64,000 nt of DNA, taken from NCBI GenBank assembly GCA_964447285.1, contig CAYURO010000001.1, positions 62,001 through 126,000 of the forward strand, in the 5' to 3' direction. A program made the position numbers and the translations under genes. Shown here in pieces: positions 58,534-64,000 of the stretch (within the stretch, counting starts at the first letter, position 1; each line of letters starts with the position of its first letter). The DNA is from CAJBNH01 sp964447285 (GTDB taxonomy: Bacteria > Myxococcota_A > UBA9042). Below the pieces are notes generated by a model that worked only from the letters and a program-made list of their open reading frames with translations, was not told the DNA's origin and did not search any database.

Positions 58534-60522
58534 TCAGCGCACAGGTGTGACCGACAGTTCGCCCGCGCTCGGGTGGACATGCCGCACGACCACTTCCAGC
58601 CAGTCGCCGATATGGGCGTGGGGGGCATGGATGGCGATTTCCAGTGCGAGATCAGGCAGGAAGCCAAGAAGCTGTCCCTGACCGGCCAGCGCACGCACCA
58701 CCTGCAGCAGCAGCGGCCGCCCTGACGCGTGTGCCGCAAGCCACACGAGCTTGAAGTAGCGGTCGCCGCGCCGTTGCCAGTGCCGACGCTCCTGCGCGCC
58801 GGCTTCTGCGGTCGTCACGGCCTCACTCAGCGCAGTAGCTGAGTACGGCAGGGGCTGTCCGCGCACGTGGGCCAGCAGCTGGCGCTGGGCCAGGAGGTCA
58901 CCATAGCGGCGCAGTGGCGAGGTGACTTGTGCATACGACTCGATTCCCATCATTGCGTGCGGTTCGGGCGACGTCGTGGTGTGCGCCGGGGCCAATGTGC
59001 GGAACACGGCGAACACGTCGGCGGGGGTCGTATAGAGTCCTGGCGGCAGTGGAGCGCCTTGGGGCTTGGCTTGGCTGCGATACGGTAACGGCAGCCGCGC
59101 CTGGGAGGCGATGCGTCCCGCGGCGGCCCCGCACAGCACCATTGCTTCCGTGATCATGCGACGGCCCGGGCTGGTCTGGCTCGCGGGCCGAACGGTGACG
59201 CCTTGGTGCGGCGGCGCGCGCAGCTCGACGTCGGGCTTGTAGAGCAGGTAGGCACCCGCGCCGATGCGTTGCTGCTCGGACGCAAGGCAGATCTCGACCA
59301 GCAGCCGCAGTTGCGCGAGGTCCACGTCACCGTCGGCAACGCCGGACGCGAGTGAGGCATCGACCCGCCGGTAGCTCCACGCGTGCGCGGCAAGGACCAT
59401 CGCCTCCCGTAGCTCGCAAGACCGCGTGCGACCTTGGGCGTCCAGGTCGATGGAGAAGACCAGCGCCGGCTTCCACTTGCCGGTGGCCAAGGATGCGCGA
59501 TCACGCGCAACGGAATCCGGAAGCATGCCCATGACATAGCGAGGGTGGTACAGCGTCGCGCCCCGCAGCTGCGCCGCCCGATCCAGCACTCCGTCCCTGG
59601 GCACCCAGCTTGCCGGGCTGGCGATGGCGACCCAGAGCCGGACACCATCACCGTGGCGCTCAGCGAACACCGCGTCGTCGACCTCATGCGGGTCGTCGTT
59701 GTCGATGGTCGCGAACGGCAAGTCCAGATGCGGCAAGCCGTCTGGCAGGTCGGGGTGCACCAGAGCGGCGGCCAGCACCTCGTCTGGCCACGGCGCCAGC
59801 AAGCCGGTGCGCAACAGCTCCAAGTCCTCGTGGCCGTCCCAGGCGCCCACTTCCGTCAGCAGCTCAGCTGCGTCACGCGGGTGGGGCTGGCGGTGGCGCC
59901 CCCTGAGGGTCAGCAGCCGCTCAACCGCAGGGTCGTTGGCGTCGGGGCGCTCGATCCACGCTTGCAGTCGACCGATCCACGGCGCAAGGCGCTCCTTGGG
60001 GACGGGGGCTCCGGTGCGCCGAAGGTCCAGCGACGTGAGCCAAGGCTCGACTTCGACCCTCACGGCAGCGTCCTGCGCCCGTTGAGCCTGCAGCGCAGTG
60101 CGCTCTGCCGCGCTGCGGCGGTGCAGTTGGCCCAGTTGAAGAAAAAAGGCGTCATTGTCCAGACCCAGCGCCAGCGCAGTCGTGTCGCGCGCGGCTGGAT
60201 CCGCTGTTCCCAGAAGCAGTTGTGCAACCTCGCCCAAGCCGGTCGGGTGGTCCTCGACCAGCGTCCACACGGCCTCGATGTCCGCATGGTCCAAGCGCTG
60301 GCGGGCAGCGACGGCCAGAGCCTCCGCCTCGTCCAAGGTCTCGCAGCGGGCGTTCAGTTGTGCGTGAACTGCGCTACGGTCCAGACGCAGCGTTCGCGAG
60401 CCCACGCCGCCTTGCACCCTCACCTCGACGCGCAGCGGCTGGCCGGGGCGAATGGCCAAGCAGCGTCCGACCTGCAGTCCGGCTTCCTCCGCTTGGACCA
60501 GAACGACTTGGGCGGCCGTCAC
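58534..60522 (-). CDS. RNB-domain exoribonuclease
   Basis: A 662-residue ribonuclease II/R-family protein, 3'-5' exoribonuclease type. The RNB core (about 270-560) has FATIDNDDPHEVDDAVF, GVLDRAAQLRGATLYHP, VMGMLPDSVARDRASLATG and the SPLRRYGDLLAQRQL motif near residue 550. In the active-site cluster the second of the four Asp positions is Glu (TIDNDDPHEVDD against TIDxxxxxDxDD). The N-terminal about 270 residues are unlike the cold-shock domains of RNase R. GTG start overlaps the recD2 stop (GTGA). Confidence 0.82.
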   Translation of the reverse strand: MTAAQVVLVQAEEAGLQVGRCLAIRPGQPLRVEVRVQGGVGSRTLRLDRSAVHAQLNARCETLDEAEALAVAARQRLDHADIEAVWTLVEDHPTGLGEVAQLLLGTADPAARDTTALALGLDNDAFFLQLGQLHRRSAAERTALQAQRAQDAAVRVEVEPWLTSLDLRRTGAPVPKERLAPWIGRLQAWIERPDANDPAVERLLTLRGRHRQPHPRDAAELLTEVGAWDGHEDLELLRTGLLAPWPDEVLAAALVHPDLPDGLPHLDLPFATIDNDDPHEVDDAVFAERHGDGVRLWVAIASPASWVPRDGVLDRAAQLRGATLYHPRYVMGMLPDSVARDRASLATGKWKPALVFSIDLDAQGRTRSCELREAMVLAAHAWSYRRVDASLASGVADGDVDLAQLRLLVEICLASEQQRIGAGAYLLYKPDVELRAPPHQGVTVRPASQTSPGRRMITEAMVLCGAAAGRIASQARLPLPYRSQAKPQGAPLPPGLYTTPADVFAVFRTLAPAHTTTSPEPHAMMGIESYAQVTSPLRRYGDLLAQRQLLAHVRGQPLPYSATALSEAVTTAEAGAQERRHWQRRGDRYFKLVWLAAHASGRPLLLQVVRALAGQGQLLGFLPDLALEIAIHAPHAHIGDWLEVVVRHVHPSAGELSVTPVR

Positions 60523-62906
60523 TCGTCACCTGCCAGTGCGCGCAACGCCATGCCAAGCATCGTGAATCTCCGGATGGGCGAGTCATTGCGGGTGGCGCGG
60601 GCAAGAGCGCTGGGTGGTCCGATCAACACGACGAACCGCCGGCCACGGGTCAGGGCGGTATACAGCAGGTTGCGCTGCAAGAGCAGGTGATGCTGTCCAT
60701 GCAGAGGTACGACGACCGCCGGATACTCGCTGCCTTGGGCCTTGTGCACGGTCACCGCATACGCCAAGCCGAGTTGATCCAGGGACTTGGCAGGGTAGGG
60801 CACGTCGCGTTCGCCAAACCGCACCAGCAGCGTCGGACCGCCCGCCGGCAGCTCCGGGCCGGGTCCCAGCACGCGTCCGATGTCGCCGTTGAAGACCTCG
60901 AGATCGTAGTCGTTGTGGACCTGCAGCACCTTGTCGCCACTGCGGAATCCGCCTTGCAGCTGGGCACCGTGTGGGTTCAGGGCGTCGCGCAACAGCTCGT
61001 TCAACTCGACGGTGCCAAGGGCGCCGCGTCGGGTCGGTGTCAGCACTTGCACATCGTCGATGGGGTCGAAGCCGTAGCGGTCGGGCAATCGGCGCGTGAC
61101 GATCTCCAGCAGCGTGGCGCGGATCTCGTCGGGCTCTTCGCGGGCAATCACAAAGAAGTCGCCGTCCTCGCCGCGCTGGGCCCCCACCGGCAGCTGGCCG
61201 TGCCGCACGCGGTGGGCGTTGGTGACGATGTGCGACCCCTCGCCCTGCCGATAGATGTGGTCCAGCGCCACGAACGGCACCGCACCCGACCGCAGCAGGT
61301 CGTCCAGCACCGCTCCCGGCCCCACCGACGGCAGCTGGTCCGCGTCACCCACCAGCAACACCCGAGCGTCCTGCGGCACGGCGGCGAACAGGGCGGCGGC
61401 CAGCGGTACGTCCATCATCGAGACTTCGTCGACGATCACGGCGTCGGCGTCGAGCGGACGGTCGGCGTCGCGCAGGAAGCGCTGTTGCGACGGATCGAAT
61501 TCCAGCAGGCGGTGCAGGGTCTTGGCTTCGTGCCCGGTCGCTTCGCCCAGCCGCCGCGCCGCCCGTCCCGTCGGAGCCGCGAGCGCCACCCGCAGGCCGT
61601 CGGGTGCCAGCGCCGCGAGAAAGCCGCGAATGATCGTGGTCTTGCCTGTACCCGGTCCGCCGGTCACCACCAGCAGTCGCCGCTGCAGTGCCGCCTTCAC
61701 GGCCTCGCGCTGCGCCCCTTGCAGCGAGAATCCCAGCGCCGTTTCCGCAAGCGCCACGCGGTGTTCTGGTACAGGGAGGGCATCGGCCCCGGCCTGCGTC
61801 AGGCGCCCCATGACCCGCCGCGCCAGACCGGCCTCTGCGACCGCAATCTCCGGCAGTGCGACCAGCGGCACCTCGGACGCGATCTCGGGACGGACCAGGT
61901 GCCCTGCCTGGATCAGGGTGTCGATGGCGGCCGGCAGCAGGGCTTCGTCGATCTCCAGAATCGCGGACGCGCGGGCCACCAGCATCGCTTCCGGCGGCGC
62001 CGAGTGACCCTGAGACGCCAGGTCCTGCAGCGCAAACCGGACGCCCGCCTGCAGGCGACGAGGGGCGTCGGCCGGCACACCCAGTCCCTGCGCGATGCGG
62101 TCGGCGGTGCGAAAGCCGATCCCCGTGACCTCGCCGGCCAGACGATGCGGGTTCTCGCGGATCTTGCGCACGGTGTCGGCGCCATAACGGTCCAAGACGC
62201 GACTGGCAAGGACGGGACCAAGCCCCTGATCGTACAAGAAGATCCGCATGGCCTCGGCGTCTGCCTGCGCCACCAACGCGTCTCGCACCGCCTTGCGTCG
62301 GGCGCGGGTCAGGCCGGGAATCGACTCCAGCACCTCGGGTTCCGCACGCACGCGGTCCAGCGCATGGGGCCCCAGCACCTCGACGATGCGCCGGGCGAGC
62401 ACCTGACCGATGCCGGGGATGCGCGCGGACTTCAGGTACTGCAGGACCCCTTCCACCGTCACCGGCAGCACGGGACGCGCCGCCTCGACGCGGAACTGCC
62501 TGCCGTACTTGGGGTCCTGCTCGACCTTTCCCCAAACTTGGACGCTCTCACCGGCCTCAAGGCCCCACAGCGGCCCCTTGACCGTCCATGCCACATCGGA
62601 CTGCTCGGGCCGCAGCACCGCGATGCCGAAGCCCTTGTCTGTGTTTTGGTACACGAATCGGACCAGCACGCCGCGCAGCGTCCATTGACCCTCGGCCGTT
62701 TCGGTGGGTTCCCTCACACCCGGCAGCTGCGAGTGAGGCGCGTCGGTCGGCCGAGCGAAAGTCTGCGCGGCGCCTGCGGAAAGACCGTCCGGGGGCGCCT
62801 GCCAGCCGCTCTCCAGCACACCGTCGAACTGCAACAGGCTGGCCGCACCGCGAGGACTGGCGGCGGGCGTGGCGCGTGGGGACGACCCGGCGCGCGGACG
62901 ATTCAC
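60519..62906 (-). CDS. recD2: RecD2-type ATP-dependent helicase
   Basis: A 795-residue SF1B helicase. An N-terminal OB-like part (VLVRFVYQNTDKGFGIAVL) and helix-hairpin-helix repeats (IPGIGQVLARRIVEVLG, VTGIGFRTADRIAQGL) precede the motor: Walker A VTGGPGTGKTT, motif II VIVDEVSMMD, VGDADQLPSVGPG, VTVHKAQGSEYPAVV and YTALTRGRR. This long RecD without RecBC is RecD2. GTG at 62906 was chosen because it overlaps the upstream stop (GTGA), as at other junctions here; an ATG at 62936 is also in frame. Confidence 0.92.
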   Translation of the reverse strand: MNRPRAGSSPRATPAASPRGAASLLQFDGVLESGWQAPPDGLSAGAAQTFARPTDAPHSQLPGVREPTETAEGQWTLRGVLVRFVYQNTDKGFGIAVLRPEQSDVAWTVKGPLWGLEAGESVQVWGKVEQDPKYGRQFRVEAARPVLPVTVEGVLQYLKSARIPGIGQVLARRIVEVLGPHALDRVRAEPEVLESIPGLTRARRKAVRDALVAQADAEAMRIFLYDQGLGPVLASRVLDRYGADTVRKIRENPHRLAGEVTGIGFRTADRIAQGLGVPADAPRRLQAGVRFALQDLASQGHSAPPEAMLVARASAILEIDEALLPAAIDTLIQAGHLVRPEIASEVPLVALPEIAVAEAGLARRVMGRLTQAGADALPVPEHRVALAETALGFSLQGAQREAVKAALQRRLLVVTGGPGTGKTTIIRGFLAALAPDGLRVALAAPTGRAARRLGEATGHEAKTLHRLLEFDPSQQRFLRDADRPLDADAVIVDEVSMMDVPLAAALFAAVPQDARVLLVGDADQLPSVGPGAVLDDLLRSGAVPFVALDHIYRQGEGSHIVTNAHRVRHGQLPVGAQRGEDGDFFVIAREEPDEIRATLLEIVTRRLPDRYGFDPIDDVQVLTPTRRGALGTVELNELLRDALNPHGAQLQGGFRSGDKVLQVHNDYDLEVFNGDIGRVLGPGPELPAGGPTLLVRFGERDVPYPAKSLDQLGLAYAVTVHKAQGSEYPAVVVPLHGQHHLLLQRNLLYTALTRGRRFVVLIGPPSALARATRNDSPIRRFTMLGMALRALAGDE

Positions 62907-63997
62907 TCGTCTTCCGCCGAAGGTAGGGCTGGCCACCGGACGTCGACCTCAACGCGCTGGCCGGCGCGCAGGACCAGCACGGGGCAGGCACCGGTACCGC
63001 ATCCCTGCAGCAGGCGATCGACTTGGTGAATGGCCGACACAGGCTTGCCCGCCACCATCAGCACGACGTCGCCAGCCTCCAGCGGGGCCAACGCTTGGCG
63101 AATCAGCACGCCGCGGCTGGCTGAGGCAGCGCGGACCTGGGCGACCGATAAGCCGGGAGCAAAGCGGTCCCACAGCGACATCGACGCCGCCTCCCGCACG
63201 ACTTCCGGGTCGTCGCGGTGGCCCTGTTCCCAGCTTGGCAAGTCGACCGAGCCCCAGCCGGTCATCGCGGGAACGCTGTCGACCATGCCGTCGCCCCGGG
63301 TGCGCCGTTGGCCACTCTTCAGCAGGTCGCCCGACGAAGCGATCAGCCGCGCAAGCGCGAGCTTGACCAGTCGCGTGACGCCGGGGCGGGGATCTCCGCC
63401 GGGCTCGCCGGCGGTCGGATCGTCGTCGTCTTCGATCACTACGATCGCCAGCTGACGGCCGCGCAACGGGTCGGCCAACTTCACCTCCACGCGGACGCGC
63501 GAGTCGAACCCGCGTTGCCGCCACGTGTTTGGCTTCTTCGGGTCCTGAATGCGCGTGTCGACGATGTCGCGGACATTGGTGGCGCGGTTTTCGGTGATCA
63601 GGAATTGCACCGCGATCCAAGTGCGGAAGTCGATGGGGATGTCGCCGGCGCGCACGAGCAGATCCGTGTCGGCCGCGGCATTGACGACCTCAAGCGGCGG
63701 CTTGTTCAGCCCCATGTCGTACAGGCCGATGACCGGCAAGTCGGTATGTTGCAAGAGGTAGTTGGCCGCCAAGTTGCTGGTGGCTGCGACCTCGAGTGCA
63801 TTCGCCTCGGGCAGCGCGAGTCCGACCGGGACCAGGACCAGACCCGCCGGCCGCACCTCGCGGTCTAGTGGCGCTTCCTCCAAGACTTGTGGACCGCCGC
63901 CGCCGCAGGCCGTCAGCCCGGCCAAGCACGTGGTGGCAAGTCCCAAGCGGACGGCATCGAGGCGTGAAAGCGCGCGAACGAAAGGCCAGTTGGACAT
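62903..63997 (-). CDS. lipoprotein with PDZ-like C-terminus
   Basis: A 364-residue lipoprotein (lipobox LAGLTAC near residue 31). It has a domain of about 200 residues with mixed alpha/beta pattern (VVNAAADTDLLVRAGDIPI, DPRPGVTRLVKLALARLI), a His/Asp-rich stretch, then a PDZ-like end (about 290-364: LAPLEAGDVVLMVAGKPVSA, LLQGC, RAGQRVEVDV). Cys-Gly-Thr-Gly-Ala-Cys lies within this domain. The ATG at 63997 is 4 bases from the window end, so upstream signals are not visible. First of a coupled series with recD2 and the exoribonuclease. Confidence 0.7.
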   Translation of the reverse strand: MSNWPFVRALSRLDAVRLGLATTCLAGLTACGGGGPQVLEEAPLDREVRPAGLVLVPVGLALPEANALEVAATSNLAANYLLQHTDLPVIGLYDMGLNKPPLEVVNAAADTDLLVRAGDIPIDFRTWIAVQFLITENRATNVRDIVDTRIQDPKKPNTWRQRGFDSRVRVEVKLADPLRGRQLAIVVIEDDDDPTAGEPGGDPRPGVTRLVKLALARLIASSGDLLKSGQRRTRGDGMVDSVPAMTGWGSVDLPSWEQGHRDDPEVVREAASMSLWDRFAPGLSVAQVRAASASRGVLIRQALAPLEAGDVVLMVAGKPVSAIHQVDRLLQGCGTGACPVLVLRAGQRVEVDVRWPALPSAEDE

Positions 63998-64000
63998 GCC

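Noticed and set aside
60222..63029. Long open frame of 935 codons on the plus strand
   Set aside because: It runs antisense through the RNB exoribonuclease and recD2 genes, whose conserved motifs are clear; high G+C creates such shadows.

Overview
The window is a GC-rich (roughly two-thirds G+C), gene-dense bacterial chromosome segment. The organism is most probably from the former Deltaproteobacteria (Myxococcota / Bradymonadota type). Evidence for this is the set of secreted Cys-rich lipoproteins with CGDGxC and Asp/Thr-rich linkers, MCE/Mla-type transport, a divergent PRTase, heavy GTG start use and a zinc-type S14. No tRNA, rRNA, CRISPR array, insertion sequence, prophage or origin was seen.

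Layout. 1-5.6 kb: a minus-strand group (partial Cys-rich lipoprotein, TPR protein, HemW-like radical SAM enzyme, PKD-containing membrane-anchored protein), diverging from a secreted TPR-like protein and a small membrane protein. 5.7-9.3 kb: housekeeping nucleotide genes (Maf, PLP-binding YggS, a divergent UPRTase, Hpt, an MBL-fold hydrolase). 9.4-14.1 kb: a large Cys-rich lipoprotein with a somatomedin-B-like end, then DNA polymerase I. 14.2-17.1 kb: a zinc-ribbon membrane protein, methylmalonyl-CoA epimerase, MlaF and MlaD.

17.2-36.2 kb is one continuous ribosomal supercluster on the plus strand: rpsL, rpsG, fusA, rpsJ, rplD, rplW, rplB, rpsS, rplV, rpsC, rplP, rpmC, rpsQ, rplN, rplX, rplE, rpsN, rpsH, rplF, rplR, rpsE, rplO, secY, adk, infA, rpmJ, rpsM, rpsK, rpsD, rpoA, rplQ. 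It departs from the usual order in that tuf, rplC (L3), rpmD (L30) and map are missing from their usual places. Its gaps are unusually long (about 50-300 bp), and almost every one holds a compact perfect hairpin just upstream of the next Shine-Dalgarno sequence. The str promoter is followed by a leader of about 370 nt full of hairpins, and the place normally held by rpmD carries a promoter-like sequence.

36.3-45.5 kb: a winged-helix regulator with a degenerate receiver domain on the minus strand, then lnt, an RsuA-family pseudouridine synthase with a long disordered tail, wecB, an unknown membrane-anchored protein, a LolD-like ATPase and a MacB/FtsX-like permease carrying a Cys-rich extracytoplasmic insert. 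The last five are mostly joined by 4-base stop/start overlaps. 45.5-55.9 kb is a surface-protein region: two paralogous secreted proteins (27-residue stalk repeats, P-domain, fibrinogen-like end), a Cys-rich lipoprotein, a LysM-like lipoprotein, a CPBP protease-like membrane protein and a secreted protein with three tandem DsbA domains. The inferred theme is export and disulfide folding of surface proteins.

56-64 kb: yacG, then minus-strand lipB with a RelA/SpoT-like protein, an RNB-domain exoribonuclease, recD2 and a PDZ-like lipoprotein.

Promoters were found by eye and mostly fit TTGnnn - 17 bp - TAnnnT. All function calls come from motif recognition alone; no searches were run.
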